DNA from: Excoecaria cochinchinensis
Lineage: Eukaryota > Streptophyta > Magnoliopsida > Malpighiales > Euphorbiaceae
DNA: 64,000 nt
Direction: 5' to 3'
NCBI GenBank assembly: GCA_947683425.1
Contig: CANTUQ010000109.1
Span: forward strand, 402,501-466,500
Under the pieces are notes generated by a model. The model had not been told where the DNA came from, ran no database searches, and saw only the letters and a program-made list of their open reading frames with translations. This document shows positions 47,568-61,600 of this stretch, piece after piece. Every line of letters starts with the position of its first letter. Positions within the stretch are counted from its first letter, which is position 1. Both the position numbers and the translations under genes were made by a program.

Positions 47568-47836
47568 AGCTTTGGAAAAACATCCCATTTTTGTGTTAAA
47601 GATTGACAAAAATAAGGAAATAATATTTTCTTTTCCTTATTATTGCAGTCTTTCTATTGCATGGTTCTATTCAGATTAGGATTCTCATTGTATATGTATA
47701 TACTTGTGTTATTAATGACAAGTTATGTTTTTCCATTCTATCATGATATCAGAGCCTTAAAAAAAGGGTTAATTTCATCCATTATTACTGAACTTATACT
47801 TATATGGTATACATGTGATGTATGGATGTAGGGTAC

Positions 47837-48946
47837 TTTTGTTGTGGAATAATCTAGTAGTATGTGTGCATGGTAACTTGGATGTATGAAGTGTTTTATA
47901 AGGAAATTATATGGTGTGAATCTAGTTTGGTGCCATAGATTGTTAGTCAAAGATGAGATCAAGGGCCAATGGTAGAGTGACATGTGTGTGAGTTGGTGGG
48001 AGCATTAAATGTGATTTGAGGGAGTAGAGAGAGGGAAGAGAGGAAGTGAAACTTCCCGTGGAAGCCACTTGAAGCTGCTCTCTCCCTTCTCACGTCCTCT
48101 CTCTCTTCTCCTCATCTTCATTTTCTACTCTCTCAAGTCTTGCATGTGGGTGTTCTTCAATTTTTGAACTAGGGTTTGAGCTTTAAAGGATTCTAAGAGG
48201 TAAGTGGCTATTTTTGCTTTGGGTATTATTCTTCTTCTTCTCCTTCTACGGGATTGAGTGGGTTTTTAAAGGTTATGTTCTTGGGTTAATGGAGTTATTG
48301 TTTTGATTGGTTGCAAGAATCTGAAGAAAAGAGGAAAGATAAAGGGAAAGGAAAGGTTGTGGCTTAAAGATAGTGAAAGTTTGAGCTCCATTCCAGGTTT
48401 GGGAGCTTACTTGGCTATATGTTTGAGAGTTTATTTGGAGTGTTTGGCTCATCTATTTTGGATCCTGTGTTAAGTTTAATGTTAATGTTATTTGTGTATT
48501 TGTGGTATATGGAAATGTGTGAGTAAGTTAGTTTGTATATATGATCTAGGATGATAGAGTTGTGATGATTTACATGTGAAGTTTTGAGATTATGTACATA
48601 AGCATGAGCTGGAAATTCTGGGTTTGAATCTCTGTAAATGATGTTTTGATGTGTCATAATATTGTGTGATTTGTGTTATTATGATTGTGAACGTGATTTA
48701 GAGGCCAAAAAGGTAAGATGTTACATGAAATTGCATGACATTTGGGTTTGGGTAAGATTGGGTTTTGGTTTTCTCTCGAATTCTGTTATTTCATGTTGGA
48801 TATCGAGGAGAATCGATTCTGTTGCGAGCGCAACGTTCATCGCGAGCGCGATAGAACCGGCTCTTCTCCTTCTCGCTGTGGTTTCTGCTCGGCAGACGTG
48901 AAGATGGTTGTGAGAGGAAGGTCATGAGTCGTGAGTGAGAAATCAA
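47837..48946 (+). mobile_element. LTR-like sequence of an unclassified retroelement
   Basis: Starts near TGTTGTGGAATAATC. It contains a pyrimidine-rich CTCTCTC stretch (48080-48140), a 5'-splice-like AAGAGGTAAGTGG (48196-48208) and paired CGCGAGCGC/GCGAGCGCAACG motifs near 48825-48850. These are features of some plant Ty3/gypsy LTRs. No second LTR or target duplication was found, and the 2.05-kb tandem repeat replaces its right side. It could instead be a promoter and 5' UTR of a lost gene. Confidence 0.3.
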
Positions 48947-49914
48947 ATCAAAATGTGGAGTAATTTTCATTTAAAGTCAAAAAAAATAGATTAGTATATT
49001 ATTTACTATTTGTATATCTAATACTTTTTAGTATTGTTAATTTAATTTTTTTAGTATTTTGCTATTGAGTATTATTTTTTTTTAATTTTTTTATTATTTC
49101 GTTATTGAGAATTATTTTTTGATAAAAAAAATGGATCAAATGAGTCAATTCACGTTTCGGCCCATTTAGGCTTTCACCGACCCATTTGGAACACTCGACC
49201 CATTTGGGTCAAAATAGGTCGACCCAAACCCACCCAACCCATTTGGGTAATTGACCCATTTATGACCCAACTATTTTTGACCCATTTGCAACCCACACAT
49301 TTATAGCCCACACATTTATGACTCAATCCAAACCCGCCCAACCCGCCCATTTGCCACCAATTGATCGAAAAATGAATCGATTTATTTCATACCCTTCGCT
49401 CAATGAGAAAATGGATTTGATTTTACAGAATCAAACCTATGGACAATGACAAAAGAGGATAAAAAGAGAAAAAAAAAAAGAAAAAAGAAAAGAGAGAAAA
49501 AGAAAATAATAAAAATGAAATAAAAGAGCCATATTCAAAATGAATAAATTCAAACTTGAAAAAAATCTTCTGATTCTCAAAAAATGAAATTCATCAATAT
49601 ATTAAATATAATGAAATATGATAAATAAAGATAAATATATAAACTTTTCTCATAAATTTTTAAAAAATGTTAAAAATAAAGTAGCAAAATTGACCATTTA
49701 AATTGACAAATGTGGAAATTATGTAATTTGTCAACATGAAATATATATATATATATATATATTATTTTTTGTTATTTTATTTTATGATAATGACTCCTTA
49801 GGTGCACATTTCATTGTTCACATGTTTACTTTGGCAACAGTGAGATATACTTTATTTTATGACAATGATGCGTTAGGCCCACACTTCATTTTTCACATGC
49901 TTACTTTGGCAACA

Positions 49915-49985
<71 letters not shown>

Positions 49986-50152
49986 TATTTTTTGTTATTT
50001 TATTTTATAATAATGATGCGTTAGGTGCACACTTTATTTTTCACATGTTTACTTTGACAAGAGTGAGATATACTTTATTTTATGATAATGATACGTTAAG
50101 CGCACACTTCATTTTTCACATGTTTACTTTGGCAACAGTGTGTGTATGTATG

Positions 50153-50189
<37 letters not shown>

Positions 50190-52179
50190 TATTTTTTGTT
50201 ATTTTATTTTATAATAATGATGCGTTAGGCGCACACTTCATTTTTCACATGTTTACTTTGGCAACAGTGATATATATATATATATATGTATTATTTTTTG
50301 TTATTTTATTTTATAATAATGATGCGTTAGGTACACTTCATTTTTCTGTATTCTCTATTTTTTTTCTCTCTTTTTTTATATGTTAATTTAGAATAAAATT
50401 TAAATTTTATTTATCTATTATTTTTAAATTTTTTAATATAATTTTATTTTATTTTTTTAATTTATTTTATTTTTTAATAAAAATTAATTACTTAAATTTA
50501 AATTTATAGATTAAATTATTTAATTTTATTTTAAATTTAAATTTAATTAATATTTTTTAATTTTAATAAAAATAACGGATGGATGGAGTACTAAAAATGA
50601 TAATTAGTGATTTAAGATTTTAACATTTTTTATGATTATAAAACCATCAAATACGTTTATATTATTTTAATAATGTAATAAATATGATTTTATAAAATAT
50701 GGAGGAGGCACAACTGTCATCCAAACTGATGTATTGTTTTTTTTTTCTGTCTTTTCCTAATTATTGTTAATTTTAGGATTTCTTTTCTCGAAAAAGTTGT
50801 AATTTTTAAGTCTAACTTTATTTTAAATTATTATTATTGTTTTTCCGTTAAGTTGTAATTTTCCGTTAACTTTATTCACATTTAACATTTTTCACATAAA
50901 AAAATATTTATGTAATGAAAATTCTTAACCCGTTTTGCAAATTAAGAATATTTATTATTATTATAGTTGAGAATGCATCTCAAGACCACATTGGAAAAAA
51001 TATTAAATTTTCAAAACCAAATCAAAATGTGGAGTAATTTTCATTTAAAGTCAAAAAAAATAGATTAGTATATTATTTACTATTTGTATATCTAATACTT
51101 TTTAGTATTGTTAACTTAATTTTTTTAGTATTTTGCTATTGAGTATTATTTTTTTTTTTAATTTTTTTATTATTTTGTTATTGAGAATTATTTTTTGATA
51201 AAAAAAATGGATCAAATGAGTCAATTCACGTTTCGGCCCATTTAGGCTTTCACCGACCCATTTGGAACACTCGATCCATTTGGGTCAAAATGGGTCGACC
51301 CAAACCCACCCAACCCATTTGGATAATTGACCCATTTATGACCCAACTATTTTTGACCCATTTACAACCCACCCATTTATAACCCACCCATTTATGACCC
51401 AATTCAAACCCGTCCAACCCGCCCATTTGCCACTAATTGATCGAAAGTCAATCGATTTATTTCATACCTTTCGCTCAATGAGAAAATGGATTTGATTTTA
51501 CAGAATCAAACCTATGGACAATGACAAAAGAGGATAAAAAGAGAAAAAAAAAGAAAAAGAAAAGAGAGGAAAAGAAAATAATAAAAATGAAATAAAAGAG
51601 CCAGATTCAAAATGAATAAATTCAAACTTGAAAAAAATCTTCTGATTCTCAAAAAATGAAATTCATCAATATATTAAATATAATGAAATATGATAAATAA
51701 AGATAAATATATAAACTTTTCTCATAAATTTTTAAAAAATGTTAAAAATAAAGTAGCAAAATTGACCATTGAAATTGACAAATGTGGAAATTATGTAATT
51801 TGTCAACATGAAATATATATATATATATATATTATTTTTTGTTATTTTATTTTATGATAATGACGCGTTAGGTGCACACTTTATTGTTCACATGTTTACT
51901 TTGGCAACAGTGAGATATATTTTATTTTATGATAATGATGCATTAGGCCCACACTTCATTTTTCACATGCTTACTTTGGCAACAGTGATATATATATTTA
52001 TATATATATATATATATATATGTATTATTTTTTGTTATTTTATTTTATAATAATGATGCGTTAGGTGCACACTTTATTTTTCACATGTTTACTTTGACAA
52101 TAGTGAGATATACTTTATTTTATGATAATGATACGTTAGGCGCACACTTCATTTTTCACATGTTTACTTTGGCAACAGA

Positions 52180-52217
<38 letters not shown>

Positions 52218-53938
52218 GTATTATTTTTTGTTATTTTATTTTATAATAATGATGCGTTAGGCGCACACTTCATTTTTCACATGTTTACTTTGGCAACAGT
52301 GATATATATATATATATATATGTATTATTTTTTGTTATTTTATTTTATAATAATGATGCGTTAGGTGCACACTTCATTTTTCTGTATTCTCTATTTTTTT
52401 TCTCTCTTTTTTTATATGTTAATTTAGAATAAAATTTAAATTTTATTTATCTATTATTTTTAAATTTTTTAATATAATTTTATTTTATTTTTTTAATTTA
52501 TTTTATTTTTTAATAAAAATTAATTACTTAAATTTAAATTTATAGATTAATTTTATTTTATTTTAAATTTAAATTTAATTAATATTTTTTAATTTTAATA
52601 AAAATAACGGATGGATGGAGTACTAAAAATGATAATTAGTGATTTAAGATTTTAACATTTTTTATGATTATAAAACCATCAAATACGTTTATATTATTTT
52701 AATAATGTAATAAATATGATTTTATAAAATATGGAGGAGGCACAACTGTCATCCAAACTGATGTATTGTTTTTTTTTCCTGTCTTTTCCTAATTATTGTT
52801 AATTTTAGGATTTCTTTTCTCGAAAAAGTTGTAATTTTTAAGTCTAACTTTATTTTAAATTATTATTATTGTTTTTCCGTTAAGTTGTAATTTTCCATTA
52901 ACTTTATTCACATTTAACATTTTTCACATAAAAAAATATTTATGTAATGAAAATTCTTAACCCGTTTTGCATATTAAGAATATTTATTATTATTATAGTT
53001 GAGAATGCATCTCAAGACCATATTGGAAAAGATATTAAATTTTCAAAACCAAATCAAAATGTGGAGTAATTTTCATTTAAAGTCAAAAAAAATAGATTAG
53101 TATATTATTTACTATTTGTATATCTAATACTTTTTAGTATTGTTAACTTAATTTTTTTAGTATTTTGCTATTGAGTATTATTTTTTTTAATTTTTTTATT
53201 ATTTCGTTATTGAGAATTATTTTTTGATAAAAAAAATGGATCAAATGAGTCAATTCACGTTTCGACCCATTTAGGCTTTCACCGACCCATTTGGAACACT
53301 CGACCCATTTGGGTCAAAATGGGTCGACCCAAACCCACCCAACCCATTTGGGTAATTGACCCATTTATGACCCAACTATTTTTGACCCATTTGCAACCCA
53401 CCCATTTATGACCCAATCCAAACCCGCCCAACCCGCCCATTTGCCACCAATTGATCGAAAAATCAATCGATTTATTTCATACCCTTCGCTCAATGAGAAA
53501 ATGGATTTGATTTTACAGAATCAAACCTATGGACAATGACAAAAGAGGATAAAAAGAGAAAAAAAAAAAGAAAAAAAATAGGGAGAAAAAGAAAATAATA
53601 AAAATGAAATAAAAGAGCCAGATTCAAAATGAATAAATTCAAACTTGAAAAAAATCTTCTGATTCTCAAAAAATGAAATTCTTCAATATATTAAATATAA
53701 TGAAATATGATAAATAAAGATAAATATATAAACTTTTCTCATAAATTTTTAAAAAATGTTAAAAATAAAGTAGCAAAATTGACCATTGAAATTGACAAAT
53801 GTGGAAATTATGTAATTTGTCAACATAAAATATATATATATATATATATATTATTTTTTGTTATTTTATTTTATGATAATGACGAGTTAGGTGCACACTT
53901 TATTGTTCACATGTTTACTTTGGCAACAGTGAGATATA
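48947..53938. repeat. 2.05-kb tandem repeat, about 2.4 copies
   Basis: Units start at 48947, 51021 and 53053 (ATCAAAATGTGGAGTAATTT), so the periods are 2074 and 2032 bp. The third unit stops at about 53938. Copies are nearly identical except for microsatellite lengths. Each holds a block of GACCCATTT/AACCCATTTGGGT repeats (as in hAT subterminal regions), an A-rich tract, an (AT)n-rich sub-repeat zone and an AATAACGGATGGATGGAGTA segment. No coding sequence. Confidence 0.92.
49740..50350. repeat. Sub-repeat zone of unit 1 with (AT)n runs
   Basis: Six copies of a roughly 75-110 bp segment (TTATTTTATTTTATAATAATG followed by ATGCGTTAGG and CACATGTTTACTTTG) separated by (TA)n of changing length, the longest at 49917-49981. 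The same zone recurs at 51812-52390 (unit 2) and begins at 53828 (unit 3). Repeated peptide frames here are artefacts. Confidence 0.9.
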
Positions 53939-55158
53939 CATTTCAATTCCTCTATGTAGGCGGGTCATATTGGCATATTTGTATAACTTTTCAGTGACAA
54001 AAAAAAATTAATTTTTCGGTCATTTTTACCTTAATTAAAAAAAAATAAAAGTTTGATGACTTTTATGTTACAAATTATTTTATTATGACCATTTGGTTAT
54101 AAGCACCAAAATTCGATGACCACAGACGTAATTAACCCGGCAATCCAGAGGAAATAACGAAAAAATTCCTAAATATTTGATCAAAACTTTTGATTTTTTT
54201 TTTTCAACTTTTACCACTTGAACAACCATATAAAAAATCTCATTGATATTGTTCAAACCACAAAATTTATAAATTGTCCAAATTCAAAATCCAATGAAAT
54301 TCAAATTAATCTAAAAATTTAGTTAAAATTCAAATAAGTATGGTAAAATTCAATTGAATTTCAAATTCTTAGGAATTTCAACTTGATTTAGTTATAATTA
54401 AATTTAGTGTTAGTACATATATACTAGCATCTAGACTTAACTCAATATTCATTTGAACACCTAAGTTTTAATAGTAACTTATTGATCATCTATATTTATT
54501 AAATTTTTAAATAATAAATACAATTTCATATTGATTTTGAAAAATTTAAAAAACATGCGACACTCAACCATATTGATATTACATCACAATTTCAAAATTA
54601 ATAATAAATTCATCAAAATCAAAAAATAAATTAATTTTATTTTCAATTTTTGCCAATTTTTATGTGCATATAAGACGTATATTTTCATTATGATAATTCA
54701 AATATCCTATCAGTGCAAGTAAGTGTTACATTTTTCAATTTTTCAAAAATAATATAAACATAAATTAATTATTTGCAAAATTAATAAATATTGATATTTA
54801 ATATACCACTATTAAAATTTAAATATTTAAATAAATTGTCCTGCCAAATTAGGGTGCATCATCTTAATTTTAATGGAAATTCGATTTTATTTGGACCATA
54901 ATCCTCTCTATATTGCTTTGAAAAAAAAAAAAGTTCAATCAACATCTCATTTGATTTTTTTTTATTTGAAAATTCAATTGCAATTTTGAATGAAAATTCA
55001 AGTTTGTTAGGCATAATCCTCTAAATTATTCAATTAAAATTGAACTGAAATCCAATTTAATCTTTACCATAATTGTCCTTCATCATACGGTCCTCCATAT
55101 GAGATTTTTTTTTTCATTTTTGGGACGAAATCTCTTTTAGATTGGATACTGCTGGTAG
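53939..55158. other. No gene recognised
   Basis: AT-rich spacer between the tandem array and the hAT element. Confidence 0.4.
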
Positions 55159-55166
55159 TTTAACAG

Positions 55167-56082
55167 TAGGGGTGTGCAAATGGTCGGTTCGGTTCGGTTT
55201 TGGACCGAACCGAACAAACCGAAAACCGAACTTTTAGAAATTTTAGAACCGAACCGCGGACCGAAATTTTTTGGACCGAAACCGAATAGACCGAATTAAT
55301 TTCGATCGGTTCGGTTCGGTTCATTCGGTTTTCTAAATAAAATGGGCTTGGGCTGGTTCTTTAAATCGGGTTGGGTTAAACCACCCTTGACCCGACAACC
55401 CATAAAACCCATATTTCTATTTTCTTCCTCGTTTCACTGTCTCTCTCTCTCTTTACCCATTAAACCCATTCTCTCTCTCTCTCTCTCTCTCCTTCCATCT
55501 CCTCCGTTTCTTGGATCGTTGCCTTTCGTCGTTCGCCATCCCTCCGCCGTCGGTCCCTGTCCTCAATAGATCTGGAGAAATCGGGCTTCATCTGTTTCTT
55601 GGATCGGATCCTTCCGCCGTTCGCCGTCCCTCCGCCGTCGGTCCCTGTCCTCGACAGATCGGGCTTGAATCTTTAATGTGTTGGTTTTTTTGTGTATGAT
55701 ATATATATATATATACTGTGTTGCTTTTCTTTTTGTTGTTAATTCTTTATTTGGTTGTTTTCGTGTGTTGTTCCATTTGAGATTGATAATAAGAATTTTG
55801 CATTTATCTGGATTTTTCATTTGAGATTGAGTATAAGAATTTCAATTTGAAAAAAGGGATATTTCGATGGTTTTTGAATCCGTGATTTTGATGGTTTCAA
55901 ATATATATATATAATCTGTTTTTGATATATATTTGAAACCATGGATTCTTTGAATCCGTTTTTGATATACATACAAAGAATATGTTTTTGATATGTATTT
56001 GAAACCACTGATTCATTGAATCCGTTTTTGATATACATACAAAGAATATGTTTTTGATATGTATTTGAAACCACTGATTCAT

Positions 56083-56143
<61 letters not shown>

Positions 56144-56339
56144 CAAAACGGTGAGTATTGGGAGTTCGGTCGGTTCGGTTCTTTCGGTTTCACAATTTCA
56201 AGAACCGAACCGAACTACCCGAAATTTAATTTCGGTTCAAAACCGAAAGAACCGAAAACCGAAAGAACCGAACCAAATAGATCAAAATTGAATCGGTTCG
56301 GTTCGATTTTCGGTTCCGGTTCGGTTCTGCACAGCCCTA
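55167..56339. mobile_element. Non-autonomous hAT element, same family as 2080-3476
   Basis: Perfect 8-bp target duplication TTTAACAG (55159-55166, 56340-56347). Ends are TAGGGGTGTGCA and TGCACAGCCCTA. These are the same two end variants as the element at 2080 but in swapped positions. Subterminal zones are arrays of GGTTCGGTT and ACCGAACC. The centre holds a CT-rich stretch (55440-55500), a duplicated 45-bp segment with CCGCCGTCGGTCCCTGTCCT (55545, 55631), three copies of a 65-bp TTTTTGATATACATACAAAG repeat (about 55910-56080) and (AT)n at 56085-56140. No transposase. Confidence 0.9.
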
Positions 56340-56347
56340 TTTAACAG

Positions 56348-58428
56348 TGTCAATAACAGGCGTATAACTTCCGGCGCTGCCGTTTGAGCATACTGAAAAT
56401 AATTAAACGGTCCCACCTACCAACTCAGATCAGATTCGGATACATATCTTCCAATCTAGTCCTTGCAAAAAAAGGTTCAGAGATAATTGTTCCATTTATG
56501 AAAAGTACCCATTAAAGTATTCAGTACAACCTCATCTCCATACTTCATTCTAGGTTGCAACTTTTCATTCCAAGCACGTAAAATCTTACGGTGAATGAGA
56601 ATCAATGAACCTACAAATTCTGAAAAACGAGAACCATATATGCACAATCATTCATGCGAAATGACAAAACCAAGAAAACAAAGATGTAACACTAAACATT
56701 AACATTCTACATAGACATCGGCAGTACTGTTCCACCAAAAGATAAAACACAGAGTATGGTAGTCCTGAGTTTATTTGAAAGAAGTTAGGATTGCAACCCA
56801 ACTCCGACACAAACTAAGACCACTAATCATTTGTTCCCTCACTGATACCCAGTAAGGCTTTGATATCACACATCATGGTAAAACATAACTAGTCTTTAGA
56901 TATAGACACTACGACCATACACATAAAGACTTCCATACACCCATTTATACTACCATAATACCACTTAGTCCCACTGTCCAACTTCTGATGCCAATCTCAC
57001 ATCCAAGGACCCTTCCAACGAGCTCTGTAGACACCTGGCACAAAAACCGATTGATGGAACTATAAATTATCACCAGCCATCCGATGATAAGCACCAGCAG
57101 TTCTAACAGCTAGGGCAAGATGAAAGTTGTGTAAAATGGCATATATACCATACATTTATTTCACCAACTCCACCAAATATAAGCCCAAAACCCAACAGTC
57201 GCTCTTATTAACACATCCTATCTCCAACCCATGTAACCAGATAAAGGCATTTACTTCTTAGGAATTTCGCACCAAAAAGATGTTTCAACATTTGTCATCC
57301 CCTGGCAGGAGAGCTCCGCGAAATCTGGATAACAAGAAAAATCAGTTCAGGTGCAAATAAAAAATAAATGCACTTCCATGCCACATCATGCTCTGTCGCA
57401 TAAAAATAGGTCACACAGTTGTCAAGCCCCCCTTTTCATAAAATGCTACACTTGCTAATTTATTTAACAGAACATTTTCAACATTAGGTGCAAAGGTCAT
57501 GCAGTTTTGACCACCATACCTTGCATAAGATAAGCTTAATATGAGTTAAACCTTCCCAAGAAACAGGATCATTTTTATCCCAGTATTAATATAAAAGGAA
57601 AAACATCATACGCCACATTCGACATCCCAAAGGGATGATGACCCCATTGCAAAATAATCACAGAACCAGATTATCAGCAAAATGAAGCCAATGAAAGAAA
57701 AAGGTTATTCAAGTTTTAATTGCATATGACCCCTCAGCCATATATTCCAAAACAATAAGTACTTTGGTAACTAAAGGTAAAATTAATACTGGTCAATTAC
57801 AACCCACCCAACCCTGATATCGGCGAAATATGCACTTGCAACCAAACTTCTTTGAAAGGGAATTATTTTCACCATGGCATTTAGAAAAAATGAAGTCTTA
57901 TTTTCTCTTAATATCTAATGCAACTCAAAAAAGCAAAAAAGTCAAAATGACAAATATGACAAACAAAAAAGAGAGAATTGAACTTTTTTGTCATAAAGCA
58001 CATCTTCAAATGCAAGCTAAGTTCCTTCAAACGAAGGAAAGAAATCTTTAAAAGCAACTTTGGCCAACGTGTTAAGCTGGGGACTAAAAGCTGCCTGCCT
58101 GCCTTCAAGGGCCATAGGCACATCCTGAGCTTCAGAACTCCTGTTGTTCTTGCTTTCATGTTCTATTCACACCTAAGAAATTACTCAACCAGGGTTTATG
58201 CACCAAAGTCATGAGAAAAGAAGACAATTTTATAAACATTCACATGCACATAACTGCATCAAACACAACCCGGTAAAACAAATAAATAAATACAGAAAGA
58301 GAAAAAAAATTGCCAATAACTACATAGCACCAGCCAAGTGTTCGTAAACAGAAAAAGACATTCATTTTCTCCAGAGAGAGATAGAGAGAAGGCAGGAGTG
58401 AGGGAGAGGGGCAAGGACAGAAACTTAC
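56348..58428 (-). other. Downstream region of SMG7, probable further 3'-UTR exons
   Basis: No protein-coding gene is seen. On minus, a plausible acceptor (AATTTCTTAG at about 58173-58182) would begin a further 3'-UTR exon ending somewhere left of 58100. Another acceptor-like TTATCCAG lies at about 57330. I could not fix the polyadenylation site. Confidence 0.45.
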
Positions 58429-58575
58429 TTGTTCAGTAGCAAGCGCCCGCAAAGAGCCACAGCCACCCATGCTCCAACAAAAACTTAAAATTTGAAATTT
58501 GCTAAAGGCTGCAAAGTTGGAGTTATACTTGGTAGCAAGAGGACGCAGTACATTCACCGAAGTCATTCTCGGAAC
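58429..58575 (-). other. SMG7: SMG7 3'-UTR exon
   Basis: A 147-nt exon on minus between acceptor TTTTTTATCATTAG (58576 on) and donor GTAAGTTTC (58428 down). It is joined to the last coding exon by removing an intron at 58576-58676 (donor GTAAGATAAT). The upstream junction is 22 nt after the stop codon; the downstream junction is about 169 nt after it. Confidence 0.65.
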
Positions 58576-58676
58576 CTAATGATAAAAAAGATAATATTTT
58601 AGAACAATTTCTGAGCAGAGAACTTAGAGAGAGAAAAAAAACATCTCTGGCTATAGTGCAGAGCACATTATCTTAC
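58576..58676 (-). other. 3'-UTR intron of SMG7
   Basis: GTAAGATAAT at the donor and TTATCATTAG at the acceptor, 101 nt, starting 22 nt after the stop codon. Introns in the 3' UTR are a known feature of plant SMG7. Confidence 0.65.
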
Positions 58677-58698
58677 CATCTATGCTTTCATACTCATC

Positions 58699-61600
58699 TC
58701 ACACAATATAACGACCACCCCAGATGGACTTCCCATGATATTGCTCAGGCATTGGGGTAAATTGCTGATTTCCATTTAAGAGTTGTTGCTGCATCTGCTG
58801 CTCTTGCTGTACTCTTATATGCTCAAGAGCATGGTAATTCTGCCAGCCATTCTGTTTTTCAGTTGGGAATTGCATTGACGACACCTGTTTTCCAGGAAAT
58901 GGAAAGCTAACTGGGACAATCAAGCCATTGCTGTTATTGACATACTGAGCCATCGGTTGAGAAGTGATATTAGCGGCACTATTAAGCACAGAGCCCTTTG
59001 TTGATGACGGCAACTGATAGCCATCTAGCCAACTATAATCATCTGTTAGTGAATTCTCAGTCATCAAATCAGATCCGAGAATGGGCTCAATCACCTGTTT
59101 GGAAGGAACATGTGTAAAGCCCGGGGGCGGACCCAGGTGCCTTACAGGTCGGCTAACGGGACTTTTCCTTGAGGCTGCTGGCAGAACTGCTGAAGACTTT
59201 ACAGGCAAACTTTCAGGAATAACCCCAGAAGATGCAATGATATCGACCCTAGATGGAACTACAGCTTCTGGCATTTTTGTCTGATTGTAAAACAATGTGT
59301 TATTCATGGTTCCAGGTTGATGGATGGGAGCTGAGCGTGGAGGACCAGGAGCTACACCAAAATCTTTTGGAATATCATGTTCTGTTACATGCCCATTCTC
59401 CATGAACCTGACAGCTTTCAAGCTATTTGCAAGCGAAGCAGCTTCTTCCACCAACCAATTTGAGACGTGTGGTTGAATTGGTTGTAGGTGCTGTGGAGCA
59501 CTAATTCCAGAAGACACAGGTATCTGGGAACTTGCATCAAAAGATGCCTGCTGCTGCATATCAAGAGCAGCTGAAACGGAACCACCATAAAATTTCATAT
59601 CAACAGCAGAGACATCTTGATTTGGTTTGATGGCATCATAGGGGGCCCAGTTTGAACTAAGAACATCATTTCGTTTCTCCGTCACCACAGGCCTGAAAAC
59701 AATTACTTCATCTTCTTCCTCCCCTTCCACATAAGATTGTACATTAGGCTGCAAAATCCCTACATTAACTGTTTTCTCAGGCTGAATTTCTTGCAAAACA
59801 TCCCTAGACTTTGGCAGGCCAGAATCAAAGGATAACATTGCATCATCTGAAATTTCAGGCTCCACACCTATAACAAATTTCTTCATCCTTGAATCATAAT
59901 ACATTGTTTTTTGATCAATCTTAGCTACATTTGTTAGAGCCTTTCCTGCAGCTAGAATCCTTTTAACACGAGCAACCTTTTCCTTACTGCCATCACTTCC
60001 AAAGGAATGCTTCCTCGAAAAATCTAAAATGGTTTGTGCAGGGAGAAGGGGCAAAAATCCTCTCAACTCAAAATCCTCCCACAATGCAAGCCGATTTCCA
60101 GTTTCCCCTTCTTCATAGTGGGTCATGTTATAAAAGCAGGTATCATCTTCATTATCATCAAGAGACACTGACCAGAACGACAAGATCTTGTTCAAGAAGG
60201 ATATACAATGGTTCCAAAAATTTAATCTAACAGCGCCCTGTTTCTCATCTACATCACTGCCTGATGCAACATCAGGGCAACATGCCAACCATTCCACAAA
60301 GACTAGAATCCCAGGTAACAGATAACTTGAAGAAGGGTCATGCAACTGCACAAACCTCTCCAAAATGTGTCCCATTAATTCAAACACAGCAGTAAATGCA
60401 TTTTGAAGTACAACAGCACGCTGCACAATTTCTGCATATGTCTGACCTTCTGCCTCCTTTTTCACATTGTGAACAGTGAATATGAGAATAGAGATAAGCC
60501 GTACGATGAAAAGAGCATTATCAACAACATCAGCACCAAAATTAAGTTCTTCCTCCGACCCAGCAGGAAGAAGCTCACAGAATTCAGAGCTGACTGAAGA
60601 AAGGACATCAGCAAATGTCTCCAGGCTGGACAAGAAAAGCAAATATTTAATATAAAAGTAAAATTTCTAGGGAATAATATACAAGGCAGTTACTGTCTAC
60701 AAAAAAGTACCTCGTGCGAGTGAATAGAATACCATTCAGGCGGACAAAACGAATACAGAAGGACTTGTACATCTCTTGTGTATTTGGTGTCCTCCCATTA
60801 ACAACCTTAGCTTCCATTTTTGCATCTTTAACTGCAAGTTTTGCCTCCCCTTTCCCTCTTCCCTTGCCAGTCAAGCGTGTAGATGAATCCTTGACTATGG
60901 AAACTTTGGCATCCCCAACCAGTTGTGTGTAACTCTGACGGTTCTGCAAAATCAAAGGAAAATCTAAGTAAGCTCCTCAGAGCATTATAAGCTAATATGG
61001 AAGTGTATTATTGGAGAAATGAAATTTTAATTTTCATAATCATCATTTGGGATTCCTATGACCAATCAAAGTCCAGATTCACTACGTGATACTAACCCAT
61101 TTAAACAATTGTTGACACAACCTTATTACATGTACATTCCAATTCATATGCAAACTGCTGAGTTGATGCAATCTCAATCATCACAAGAAAATAATTTGAT
61201 ACAAGCTTGACTTCCATGCCACTAATTTCATGCCTAAACAATAACCTAAAACATAAGAAAAACTATACAGCAGCAACTAAACAATACTCTTCCTCAGAAA
61301 GAAGGTGCATGCAACATCTTAGATATGCCAGAAACACGTCTCCAACTTCACAGCTAAATCAATCAGTAGATCACATTCAGAAAGTAAAATACGTGCAGCA
61401 AATAACAGAATCAATTAAATCTGAAAAGAAAGGCACCTTCTCGAAAGCAACAATCAAGTTATCTCTTGCTGTTGTAAAGGGGTTCTCAACTGCCAGGCTT
61501 CTAAAATAACGATACACAGCTACCAATTCATCTCCCGAATATGAAGCCAAAATAGCAAGCTGAGAGAAGGACAAGACTTGTTAAAATAATAAAACCAAAA

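Noticed and set aside
49822..53997. Repeated frames with the peptide NDALGAHFIFHMFTLATV
   Set aside because: The same AT-rich sub-repeat is read six times per 2.05-kb unit; the frame is interrupted by (TA)n and has no start or homology.
55342..55699. Plus frames in the hAT centre that look like a gene start
   Set aside because: CT-rich, duplicated 45-bp segment, no domain; perhaps a captured 5' UTR but unsupported.
59081..60597. Plus-strand frames opposite SMG7
   Set aside because: Shadows of the long minus-strand SMG7 exon.
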